From the NCBI GenBank assembly GCA_030614245.1, contig JAUWKK010000057.1:1-10871 (forward strand): a DNA stretch of 10,871 nt, in the 5' to 3' direction. A model generated the notes under the pieces. That model was not told the origin of the DNA. It ran no database searches and saw nothing but the letters and a program-made list of their open reading frames with translations. This document shows positions 1-6,103 of the stretch, piece after piece. Positions within the stretch are counted from its first letter, which is position 1. Each line of letters starts with the position of its first letter. Both the position numbers and the translations under genes were made by a program. Source of the DNA: Planctomycetota bacterium (GTDB lineage Bacteria > Planctomycetota > PUPC01 > JABMSA01 > JAUWKK01).

Positions 1-230
1 ATCCCGCCCGGAATGCCAAGTTCCTTTCGTTACATCCCTGCATGCAAAGTTCTGTTCTGGCCCGGTGGTTAGCCTTTGGCCAGGCTGGATTGTCCAGATG
101 ATCTGCATCAGCTTACCCTGGCGCACTCATTGTTAACTCTCCTTAATGATGAAAAATCGCGTGCTGTTCACGAACTGGACCTCGGTCCTGTCCATGGTTC
201 TCGCCCTGAACGAGATTACCCCCGATGAAT
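1..230. other. Left-edge segment without a supported gene
   Basis: No convincing coding region is visible on either strand. A 30-codon plus-strand frame begins at 149 but has no ribosome binding site. On the minus strand a good Shine-Dalgarno (AAGGAG, 144-139) sits 8 nt before an ATG at 130, but that frame stops after five codons (TAA at 115-113). This may be the decayed start of a gene downstream of the GH95 gene on the same strand, or a chance match. I see no clear terminator for the GH95 gene here. Confidence 0.5.
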
Positions 231-2729
231 CTACTTGAATGTGAGATTCACCGCAACTCTTTTCTTCGCCGGCAACGTCAACAGCCTGTATGCATCACCG
301 AATGGGGAAGCAGCGATCTTCGCTTCCGCAGAATCGATCTTAATGGAAGCAACCGGAGCGGGGAACTTGACGGTCACTCTCTGGGCTGTACGCGAGATGA
401 ACGCGGCGTCAATCCGCTTCTCGTTCATATTCCATTTCAGGCTTACCCCAACCCCGCCTCGGCAGCGGATGCCCTCAGCCCTGCCCACAGGCCAGCTCTT
501 GGGCAGGGCGGGCAGCAGCTTTATCATCCCAGGCTCGGAGAACAGCAGCATCTCGAGCACGGCGGCGGGGATCCCGCAGTTGGCATCGAATTGCATCAGC
601 GGCCGTTGCTTCTCCATGAGAATGAAGAGATTCGGCATTAAGTAACCCTGCGCGATGATATTCAGGGATCTGAGAGCCGCAGGCGCGTCCCCCAAGCGCG
701 CGCAGGTGTTGGCCATCAGGGCGAAAGTCCACGCGGGCGCAGTTCCAGGCGAGCGCATTCTCCTGCTAATCGCTACTCGGCAGGCTGGCAGCAGCTTCGC
801 GTTGCGCTCGGGCGTGATCTCCATTCCGGGGAACGCCGGATACAGATGCGAGAAGTGGCGATGGACATAATTGTCCTTCAGGTTTGGATGCGCCCATTCC
901 TTCAGGGCACCGTCTTCGTTGACCATATAGGCCGGCAGCTTCGTCAGCATCTTGCGCCAGCGCTTTACTCCTGCCTGCTCGATGCCAAGCAGCTCGCAGG
1001 CGGCGCAGAGGTTGCTCAACAGTTCCCGGGCGACGGCGATGTCCATCGTAGCGTTCACCGTGCAGCCGCTCCTGGTATTGCGGGGTGTGTTTTCGGGAGA
1101 ATGCGACGGAGCAAAAATGTACTTGCCGTCTTTGCCTTCGAACAGGAAGTCCTCATAAAACAAGGCCACTTCTTTCATGAAGGGGACGGCGCGTTTCTCG
1201 AGAAAGTCGCGATCGGCCGTAAATAGCCAGTAATCATAGAAGAGCTGGGACAGCCAACCGGCCCCGGCTGTCCACGAACTGAACGCGGAGTAGTACATCA
1301 GGCCGTGGGTGGTACCGGAGATAGGAACCAGAATGCCCCGGCAGCCATAGACGTTCCTCGCGTTCGTGCGGAAGTCTTCCATCAGCGACTCGTAGTAGTC
1401 GAAGTATGGCATGGTAATCTCGGCCATATTGCCCGGGAGCGCCTGGAAGTAGTCCATCTGAACATTGATGTCGTTGTGGTAGTCCGCGGCCCAGGCCGGA
1501 GCGTATTCGCCGTTCCAGACACCCTGTAGATTGGAGGGCATGCTTCCCGGGCGGCTGCTGCAAATCAGCGCGTACCGGCCGAAGTCGAACAGCCTTTCCA
1601 GCATCGCGTTCATACCGCGCCCGCGCTTGACTTCACTCGTCAGTTCTTCGTTGGTGAGCGCCCGGCGCTCGTCTTCCGCCCCGAGGTCCACCTTAACGCG
1701 CAGGAACAATTCGCGGTGCAGGGCCACGTGCCGCTCGAGCAGCGCTTTGTAGTCGCCGGGCAGCCCTTTGATTTCAGTCCGAGTGCGCCTGGCCGCAGGC
1801 GCTCCTTTTTCGTTGGCGAACAGTTTGCACACCACGAGCACTTCGTCGGCCCCTTTCGCGTTGACTTTCAGGCCCGAAGTCGCTTTGGTGCCGCCTTTGA
1901 CTATCACGCGCGCGCAGCCGCCGTATTCCCCGCCAACCATGTGATACGAGCCGCCGACGTCGTATTCTGCGAGCAGCGTCAGCCCGCTGCCCTCGGCTGA
2001 GAGATTGAAGGTAATGGGCACTTCCTTGAGCCTGATCTTCGGCTTCCACCTATTAGAAGGGAACCTGGGCACGCGGACGTTCTTTCCGTCTCCCAGCTCG
2101 CTGCGCTTCAGGCCAAGGGGCATCAGGCCCACCTGGCAATTGACCTTCCCGGGCTTCGACGCGCGGATCAGCATGACCACCACGTCGTCCTTGCGCGAAA
2201 CAAATAGCCTGCGCTCGTAGCTCACGCCCGCTTGCGTCCATTCCACTGAGACTTCGCCCGTCTCGAAGTTCACAGAGCGCCGCTCGCCGCTGACTTCCCC
2301 CATCGTCTGCATGTCGACCACCACGTTGAACGCCGGATGGAAGGAATCTGGGCCTCGGTAGTCGTACTTCTCGTTGATCTTGCCCTCGAAGAATCTCCGC
2401 GCCTGCTCGTATCGGCCCTCGGCGATCATCTCGCGCATCTTCGGCAAGTACTGCGAGACGTTCGGCAGGGTGGGCTTCTTGGAACGAATGAACAGCGCAT
2501 CGTGGGTCAGTATCACCGTCTCGTGCTGGACGTTCCCGAACACCAGTGCTCCGACCTGGCCGTTGCCGGCAGGCATGGCGTGATCCCATCGGCTCGTCGC
2601 ATTGGAAAGAGTCATTTCGTGCTTTCTGCCCGATGCTTCTATCTCGCCGCCATGCGACTGGACAGCAGACACCATCGGCATGGCCACGGCAGCCAGGACG
2701 AACGACTCGCACATCAATCTTGTCATCAT
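231..2729 (-). CDS. Secreted GH95-family glycoside hydrolase (alpha-L-fucosidase-like)
   Basis: Predicted to remove terminal alpha-L-fucose or a similar sugar (L-galactose is known in the family) from glycans outside the cytoplasm by an inverting mechanism. The frame is open up to 3242, but I start at the ATG at 2729: AGGAG lies 4 nt upstream, and the next residues form a signal peptide (hydrophobic stretch about 10-20, likely cleavage after VSA at 22). This gives 832 residues, normal for GH95. Family hallmarks are visible: the N-terminal beta-domain signature W48-x5-PAGNGQVGALVFG (52-65); QGVWN (402-406) and DYHNDINVQMDY (416-427) entering the (alpha/alpha)6 barrel; SPEN (544-547), whose Glu546 should be the general acid; HRHFSHLYPAFPG (623-635); and a C-terminal beta-domain. 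The usual N-x-N catalytic pair reads D420-I-N422 here, so substrate or activity may differ. It diverges from a sulfatase start, suggesting attack on a sulfated fucose-containing polysaccharide, but that partner is broken. Family assignment is strong; fucosidase activity is inferred. Confidence 0.88.
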   Translation of the reverse strand: MMTRLMCESFVLAAVAMPMVSAVQSHGGEIEASGRKHEMTLSNATSRWDHAMPAGNGQVGALVFGNVQHETVILTHDALFIRSKKPTLPNVSQYLPKMREMIAEGRYEQARRFFEGKINEKYDYRGPDSFHPAFNVVVDMQTMGEVSGERRSVNFETGEVSVEWTQAGVSYERRLFVSRKDDVVVMLIRASKPGKVNCQVGLMPLGLKRSELGDGKNVRVPRFPSNRWKPKIRLKEVPITFNLSAEGSGLTLLAEYDVGGSYHMVGGEYGGCARVIVKGGTKATSGLKVNAKGADEVLVVCKLFANEKGAPAARRTRTEIKGLPGDYKALLERHVALHRELFLRVKVDLGAEDERRALTNEELTSEVKRGRGMNAMLERLFDFGRYALICSSRPGSMPSNLQGVWNGEYAPAWAADYHNDINVQMDYFQALPGNMAEITMPYFDYYESLMEDFRTNARNVYGCRGILVPISGTTHGLMYYSAFSSWTAGAGWLSQLFYDYWLFTADRDFLEKRAVPFMKEVALFYEDFLFEGKDGKYIFAPSHSPENTPRNTRSGCTVNATMDIAVARELLSNLCAACELLGIEQAGVKRWRKMLTKLPAYMVNEDGALKEWAHPNLKDNYVHRHFSHLYPAFPGMEITPERNAKLLPACRVAISRRMRSPGTAPAWTFALMANTCARLGDAPAALRSLNIIAQGYLMPNLFILMEKQRPLMQFDANCGIPAAVLEMLLFSEPGMIKLLPALPKSWPVGRAEGIRCRGGVGVSLKWNMNEKRIDAAFISRTAQRVTVKFPAPVASIKIDSAEAKIAASPFGDAYRLLTLPAKKRVAVNLTFK

Positions 2730-3083
2730 AATGCTCCTTTCACACGCTAATGGGCGGCTCCCGTTTAATTGACAGCTTTCCACTGCCAATGCATTTCCGA
2801 AGTCATTGTCTATCGTCGGGCGTCCAATGCAAGCACTTTTCACGCAGAACGCGCCGTGATGAGCCTGACCGAGGACACGTTCACGATACCCAGCGATCCC
2901 GGCCCGCACAATCGGAAGGCCTGTGGTGCTCGCTCCCCCCCGAATCGGCCACGCAGCCCAATAGTATTTGCGAGTTGCTGCATCTTGCACCCGGTCTGTA
3001 CTCGCGCGATGGTCCTGGTGTGAAGTATGATGGTTTGATTCATTTCGCAGGATTCCCAACAGTTTCATAGATAGGATAACAGG
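2730..3083. other. Divergent intergenic region between GH95 gene and sulfatase stub
   Basis: This 354-base gap holds the two divergent start regions. The GH95 gene has AGGAG just before its start on the minus strand. The sulfatase stub has AGGA (3073-3076) 7 nt before its ATG. A plus-strand TTGACA occurs at 2769-2774, but the sequence 17 nt later is a poor -10, so I do not call a promoter. Open minus-strand frames run through the gap (for example 2840-3043) but have no recognisable motif, and the GH95 reading-frame extension looks non-coding. No operator palindrome stood out. Confidence 0.5.
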
Positions 3084-3323
3084 ATGGCACTCACGACAAC
3101 GCAGCAGCTCTTGAACGTCTCGGCAGCGGGGGCTTCGATTGCCGCGGGTCAGGCAAAGCCGAGCAAGCCCAACCTGCTGTTTATCTGGACGGACGAGCAG
3201 CGGGCCGACACGCTGGCAGCATACGGCAACGGCAAGATCCACGCGCCCGCCCTCAACAAGTTGGCCGGGGAGAGCAGCTCTGTTCCAAGTGCTATGATGG
3301 ATACGTCCGCCATTGGCCGTTGA
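3084..3323 (+). pseudogene. Sulfatase N-terminal stub, truncated
   Basis: The first ~63 residues match the N-terminus of the alkaline-phosphatase-superfamily sulfatases (choline-sulfatase/arylsulfatase type): PNLLFIWTDEQRADTLAAYGN at about residues 29-50, with metal-ligand Asp/Glu in TDEQ, then the typical P-x-L-x-x-L-A helix ending at ES (to about 3275). After that similarity stops and the frame ends at TGA 3321-3323, for 79 residues. Sulfatases normally run 450-550 residues. The C-x-P-x-R motif that carries the formylglycine nucleophile is absent, so no activity is expected. The leader resembles a Tat signal (hydrophobic AAGAS stretch) but has T-T-Q-Q where twin arginines would sit. Start ATG is supported by AGGA (3073-3076). 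The breakpoint falls where the neighbouring zinc-finger tail begins in a different frame. Confidence 0.82.
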
Positions 3324-3466
3324 GCGGATGGCTCGGGGAGATCGTCGAGGATGCCGGCCCTCCGTTCAGGCGCCTTGCGGTGCTTATCCTATGTCTGTTG
3401 GTTGCGCTGCTCCTTGCTAACGTTGCTGTGGTCATATTGGAATGGCTGGTGCCGTTCTTTTTTTGA
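3269..3466 (+). pseudogene. C-terminal tail of a zinc-finger/transmembrane protein, fused to the sulfatase stub
   Basis: In the +2 frame relative to the sulfatase stub, 65 codons read GEQLCSKCYD, then a linker, then a strongly hydrophobic helix (LAVLILCLLVALLLANVAVV) and a short end, stopping at TGA 3464-3466. This matches in order and spacing the tail of the intact small protein just downstream (GEHVCVTCYD, linker, hydrophobic helix, aromatic end). I read it as the last half of a paralogue whose first half and start codon are gone. It begins within the GGGGAGAGC stretch that also ends the sulfatase similarity. It has no start codon or ribosome binding site of its own and is probably not translated. 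Confidence 0.72.
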
Positions 3467-3519
3467 CTGTGCAACGCAGCGACAATTCTTCCTGTGCAGC
3501 CAAGCAGGACTCTCGAACC

Positions 3520-3828
3520 ATGAATGAACAGGCAGACACGAGACCTGACCTCCGCTGCTACTATCATCCCGAACGCGAAGCGACCAGCCAGTGTGACCGC
3601 TGCGGGGATTACCTGTGCGATGACTGCGTGCGGACGTTGGTAGGAGAGCATGTTTGCGTCACCTGCTACGATAGACACTTCAGCGACCGGACGTTGAGGG
3701 AGATGGGTGAAGCCGCCGTAGGGGTCGCCGGGCGTTTACTTGGACTCATTGCCCTCATAGTGATTCTGGTGCTCCTTGTTATCGTCACCCTTGCCGTTTT
3801 CGGCTTCCTCTGGTCACTCTACATCTGA
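3520..3828 (+). CDS. Small B-box-type zinc-finger protein with one C-terminal membrane helix
   Basis: A 102-residue protein. Residues 13-49 carry a B-box-like zinc cluster: C13-x2-H16, C25-x2-C28, C33-x2-C36 and C46-x2-C49, with H53 just after. Residues ~68-97 are almost entirely hydrophobic and should form one membrane helix or a hairpin, leaving the zinc domain probably on the cytoplasmic side. Bacterial B-box/transmembrane proteins of this build are widespread but uncharacterised; a protein-protein interaction or scaffold role is only a guess. The frame is open from an ATG at 3442, but I prefer the ATG at 3520: it is preceded by CAGGA (3505-3509) at 10 nt, and the extra upstream residues look unlike protein and overlap the tail of the preceding remnant. 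A decayed paralogue lies directly upstream, so this may be what is left of a tandem pair. Confidence 0.75.
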   Translation: MNEQADTRPDLRCYYHPEREATSQCDRCGDYLCDDCVRTLVGEHVCVTCYDRHFSDRTLREMGEAAVGVAGRLLGLIALIVILVLLVIVTLAVFGFLWSLYI

Positions 3829-3855
3829 ACGTGCAGCGCCCCACCCTTCCGCTTC

Positions 3856-3884
3856 TTGAACCCATCAACCTGATCTGGTACACT
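3856..3884 (+). promoter_or_regulatory. Predicted sigma-70-like promoter for the TIM-barrel gene and pgsA
   Basis: TTGAAC at 3856-3861 and TACACT at 3879-3884 are separated by exactly 17 nt. Transcription would begin near 3891, leaving a leader of about 88 nt before the GTG start at 3978. It lies just after the zinc-finger gene and would drive the TIM-barrel gene and probably pgsA 24 nt further on. Confidence 0.55.
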
Positions 3885-3977
3885 TTGCCCCGAGAAGCCG
3901 TTAACCGACAGCGTCATGCAGCGAGAGCTCGCGGCAGTAACATACAATACCCGATCCGACACCAAAGGAGCATCTCA

Positions 3978-4793
3978 GTGCAGCCCGATATGGTTACTAT
4001 CGGCAATTTGCAGGTGAGCCGTTTCATACCGGGCGGAAATCCCATCAGCGGCTTCTCGCATCAATCGAGAGAGATGGACAACGCTCAGCGGCACTATTTC
4101 ACTACGGCACGGATCAAGGAGATGCTCTTCGAGGCCGAGCGGCTGGGTCTCAACACGCACCTCGCCCGGGCCGATCATCACGTGATGCGTTACCTGCTGG
4201 CATACCGGGATGAAGGCGGCAAGCTGCAATGGATCGCACAGACTTGCCCGCTGGTCGGCTCGATCGAGCTTGGGGTCCAGAACGGCTTGAGCGGCGGGGC
4301 ATCTGCGATCTTCCTGCACGGGGGCCTGATGGATTTCCTTCTCGCGCAAGGCCGGCAGAATGAGGCGCTCGACGGTATCAAGATGATCCACGACGCCGGG
4401 CTGCCCGCGGGCCTCGCCGGGCACAATCCGCGCGTCTTCGACTGGGCCGAAGAGCACGCCGACGCCGATTTCTACATGTGCTCCTATTATAACCCGACGC
4501 GGCGCGACAAGAATCCCGGCCACCCGCACGGCGCGGTCGAGGCCTTCGACGCCGGCGCCCGCGAGGTCATGGTAGAGACTATCAAGGGGCTGAGCAAGCC
4601 GGCGATTCATTACAAGGTGCTCGCCGCCGGCCGCAACGACCCCGCCGAGGCGTTCGCATTCGTCGCCCGGCACCTGCGTCCCAACGACGCCGCATGCGTG
4701 GGAATCTACCCGGCCGAGAAGCCCAACATGATGCAGGATGACATCGACCTGCTGATGGGGGCAATCGCGAAGCAAGAGGGGTGCTGTGGCTGA
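3978..4793 (+). CDS. TIM-barrel-like protein of unknown function
   Basis: A 271-residue, apparently soluble protein without signal peptide. Its pattern of alternating hydrophobic strands and helices (MVTIGN, GLNTHLARADHHVMRYL, LQWIAQTCP, ASAIFLHGG, AGLAGHNPRV, DFYMCSYYNP, AIHYKVLAAGR, DAACVGIYP) suggests a (beta/alpha)8 barrel. The N-terminal VSRFIPGGNPISGFSH stretch recalls aldo/keto-reductase-like entries, but I see no cofactor motif I trust and cannot name a reaction. Candidate functional residues sit at strand ends: H61, D66-H67-H68, H114, H149-N150, K213. The start is GTG 3978, with a perfectly placed AAAGGAG (3964-3970, 7 nt); upstream in-frame ATG 3831 lies before the predicted promoter, and ATG 3990 is too far from the Shine-Dalgarno. 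A degraded piece of a second family member lies at about 5575-5685. It is probably co-transcribed with pgsA. Confidence 0.7.
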   Translation: MQPDMVTIGNLQVSRFIPGGNPISGFSHQSREMDNAQRHYFTTARIKEMLFEAERLGLNTHLARADHHVMRYLLAYRDEGGKLQWIAQTCPLVGSIELGVQNGLSGGASAIFLHGGLMDFLLAQGRQNEALDGIKMIHDAGLPAGLAGHNPRVFDWAEEHADADFYMCSYYNPTRRDKNPGHPHGAVEAFDAGAREVMVETIKGLSKPAIHYKVLAAGRNDPAEAFAFVARHLRPNDAACVGIYPAEKPNMMQDDIDLLMGAIAKQEGCCG

Positions 4794-4817
4794 CGATACA
4801 CAGATAAGGGCGCATCT

Positions 4818-5372
4818 GTGACTATACCGAACCTGCTGACTCTTCTGAGGCTGGCGCTGCTGCCGGTGATGGCCGTTCTCGCGTATTCTGCGGACGGTTC
4901 CGGCCGGGCCTGGGCGCTCGGGGTCTTCCTCTTCGCGATGGCCACCGACGTGGCGGACGGCATGATTGCGAGGCGTGTAGAAGGCCAAAGATCGCGCGTG
5001 GGGCTGTACCTCGATCCTGTCGTGGACAAGGCCGTCCTCTTGACTATGCTCTTCGTGTTCGCCGACCTCGGCCTGCTTCCACTCTGGATGGCAATTCTGT
5101 TCATGGTGAGGGAATTCGTCACTTCGGGGCTGAGGAGCGCCGCCGCGACCAGCGGGCAGGTCGTCGGCGCAAACCTTATGGGCAAGACGAAGGCCTTCAT
5201 GCAGGCCGTCTGCATCGGCCTCGGGCTTGGAGCGAGGGCCTTCGCGGTGGAGCACTCAGCCGCGAAGCTGTGGGTCACAGCCTTTGCAGGGTTCACGCTG
5301 TTCCTCGCGCTGATCTTCGCTGCGGTGTTCCTCTGGCGGAACAGGTCGATCCTCCGGCAGCGGGGTGAGTGA
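4818..5372 (+). CDS. pgsA: CDP-diacylglycerol--glycerol-3-phosphate 3-phosphatidyltransferase
   Basis: Makes phosphatidylglycerol phosphate from CDP-diacylglycerol and sn-glycerol-3-phosphate at the cytoplasmic membrane, the committed step to phosphatidylglycerol and cardiolipin. The protein has 184 residues, the usual length. It opens with the family-typical IPNLLTLLRLALLPV, then the CDP-alcohol phosphotransferase motif D44-x2-D47-G48-x2-A51-R52...G62-x3-D66-x3-D70 with all metal-binding aspartates present. Hydrophobic segments follow at about 5-22, 30-45, 72-98 and 150-173. One oddity: nine residues separate A-R from G62, where the family pattern normally has eight. The start is GTG 4818 with AAGGG (4806-4810) 7 nt upstream. 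It follows the TIM-barrel gene by 24 nt, suggesting one transcript. Confidence 0.9.
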   Translation: MTIPNLLTLLRLALLPVMAVLAYSADGSGRAWALGVFLFAMATDVADGMIARRVEGQRSRVGLYLDPVVDKAVLLTMLFVFADLGLLPLWMAILFMVREFVTSGLRSAAATSGQVVGANLMGKTKAFMQAVCIGLGLGARAFAVEHSAAKLWVTAFAGFTLFLALIFAAVFLWRNRSILRQRGE

Positions 5373-5417
5373 TGAGGGGGGAATTCATCACGGTGACTTC
5401 CAGTGGAGTTGAGGATT

Positions 5418-5538
5418 GAAACCGCGGATAAACACGGATGAACGCAAATAAGAAGAAGACGATCCATGTCGATGGCCGGACAACCCTATCTGTGTTTATC
5501 CCTGCCATAGGCAGGCGGGTGCGTTAATCTGTGGTTCC
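5418..5538. repeat. Imperfect inverted repeat of a dispersed intergenic type
   Basis: The left arm begins at 5418 with GAAACCGCGGATAAAC. The right arm, read as reverse complement from 5538, begins GGAACCACAGATTAAC; the arms match at 12 of 16 positions. Both arms also carry the internal motif ATAAACAC-G/A-GAT (left 5428-5439, right on the minus strand 5500-5489). Sequences of this AACC-ACAGAT-TAAC-ACAGAT style recur in intergenic regions of many environmental bacteria. The right arm is interrupted by a separate small palindrome (5500-5520). I see no coding capacity between the arms. Confidence 0.6.
5500..5520. repeat. Small GC-rich palindrome inside the right arm of the inverted repeat
   Basis: CCTGCC-ATA-GGCAGG (5501-5515) is a perfect 6-bp stem with a 3-nt loop, followed by CGGGT. 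On both sides the sequence resumes the TTTATC / GTTAATCTG motif of the surrounding repeat, so this unit looks inserted. Its composition resembles the GCCTGCCCGCC units at 6122 and 8854. Confidence 0.5.
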
Positions 5539-5574
5539 ACTCCCTCCACAGGCCACCGGGCGTCTCTCAGACCG

Positions 5575-5685
5575 TCGTGGGGCAAATGGGCCTTTCGCGA
5601 GACGTTCGAATCGATCAAACCCAACGACGCCGCCATCGTCGGTATCTACGACCGCTACAGCGACCAACCCGCCGTAAACGCGGCG
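5575..5685 (+). pseudogene. Degraded C-terminal piece of a second TIM-barrel-family gene
   Basis: About 37 codons in one frame (TCG 5575 to GCG 5685) read like the last strand/helix of the TIM-barrel gene at 3978-4793. The remnant has AFRETFESIKPNDAAIVGIY; the intact protein has AFAFVARHLRPNDAACVGIY (225-244). The core PNDAA-x-VGIY is identical except one position. Upstream similarity is lost toward the inverted repeat at 5418-5538, and the frame runs out of similarity just after NAA. There is no start codon or Shine-Dalgarno. It is therefore a gene tail left by deletion or duplication. The TIM-barrel family apparently had two copies flanking pgsA. Confidence 0.7.
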
Positions 5686-5742
5686 CCTCGTCTGGACATG
5701 GGCTCCGGGCTGCCCCTCCTCATTTTCACGCTCCAATACCGC

Positions 5743-5771
5743 TTGCAAATGAAGTCGATTTGTGGTATTAT
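5743..5771 (+). promoter_or_regulatory. Predicted promoter for tRNA-Asp
   Basis: TTGCAA (5743-5748) and TATTAT (5766-5771) are separated by 17 nt. Transcription would start near 5778, giving a 5' leader of about 115 nt before the tRNA. A short hairpin (CTCGT-AAGGG-ACGAG, 5776-5790) sits at the leader's beginning. Confidence 0.5.
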
Positions 5772-5870
5772 TTCACTCGTAAGGGACGAGATCAACAGGT
5801 TCAGGGACGGGAGCCCGTTGCGGCGCGATGGCTGAACCTCAGACGATTTCGACCGAAACAACAGTATTCA

Positions 5871-5984
5871 CGCACGGTCATACGGGTTTTTCGGGGCCGT
5901 AGCTCAACTTGGTTAGAGTACAAGACTGTCGATCTTGGGGTTGCGGGTTCGAGTCCCGTCGGCCTCGCCAGAGTTGACCGTGCG
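5871..5984 (+). repeat. 10-bp inverted repeat enclosing the tRNA
   Basis: CGCACGGTCA (5871-5880) and TGACCGTGCG (5975-5984) are perfect reverse complements that flank the tRNA, leaving 12 nt between the left arm and the tRNA 5' end and 4 nt between CCA and the right arm. In the precursor RNA they could pair into a stem holding leader and trailer together. The right arm lies immediately before the terminator. Confidence 0.6.
5893..5970 (+). tRNA. tRNA-Asp (anticodon GTC)
   Basis: A complete cloverleaf is visible. The acceptor stem GGGGCCG pairs with CGGCCTC (one G-U), the D arm is GCTC/GAGT, and the anticodon stem CAAGA/TCTTG encloses the loop CTGTCGA with anticodon GTC. The variable region is GGGTT, and the T arm is GCGGG/CCCGT with loop TTCGAGT. 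Discriminator G at 5967 fits aspartate identity. CCA (5968-5970) is encoded in the DNA. The gene has its own promoter and terminator, so it is a single-tRNA transcription unit. Confidence 0.96.
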
Positions 5985-5988
5985 ACGT

Positions 5989-6027
5989 AAGCCCCGGAGG
6001 TATAATGCCTTCGGGGCTTTCTCTTTG
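5989..6027 (+). terminator. Rho-independent terminator after tRNA-Asp
   Basis: A 12-bp stem (AAGCCCCGGAGG at 5989-6000 with CCTTCGGGGCTT at 6008-6019, one G-U pair) has a 7-nt loop. A pyrimidine-rich run (CTTTCTCTTT) follows on the RNA-like strand. This is the strongest terminator in the window and isolates the tRNA from the operon on its right. Confidence 0.85.
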
Positions 6028-6103
6028 TACCAAGCCGACTTCCGCTTGGCTCGCCGGACGCCGGGAAGGCCCTCTCGTGATACCATGCCGCCGCACCAAA
6101 AAT

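Noticed and set aside
2769..2797. TTGACA at 2769 as a promoter toward the sulfatase
   Set aside because: The hexamer 17 nt downstream (CATTTC) is a poor -10, and the gene is almost 290 bases away.
2730..3242. N-terminal extension of the GH95 reading frame by 171 residues
   Set aside because: The extension lacks protein-like composition and crosses the divergent sulfatase start. The internal ATG at 2729 has a Shine-Dalgarno and a signal peptide.
3975..5255. 426-residue minus-strand ORF opposite the TIM-barrel gene and pgsA
   Set aside because: It is an antisense frame kept open by GC-rich codon bias; both sense-strand genes have clear motifs and ribosome binding sites.
5369..5391. Hairpin GTGATGA / TCATCAC just after pgsA as a terminator
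   Set aside because: Only 7 bp, with a 9-base loop and no T run afterwards, so it does not meet the usual terminator pattern.
5893..5970. tRNA-Asp as an integration site for a mobile island
   Set aside because: No second copy of the tRNA 3' end and no integrase are visible in the window, and a terminator immediately follows the tRNA.
5577..5990. 137-residue plus-strand ORF running into the tRNA
   Set aside because: It is in a different frame from the TIM-barrel remnant, overlaps the whole tRNA, and has basic low-information composition.
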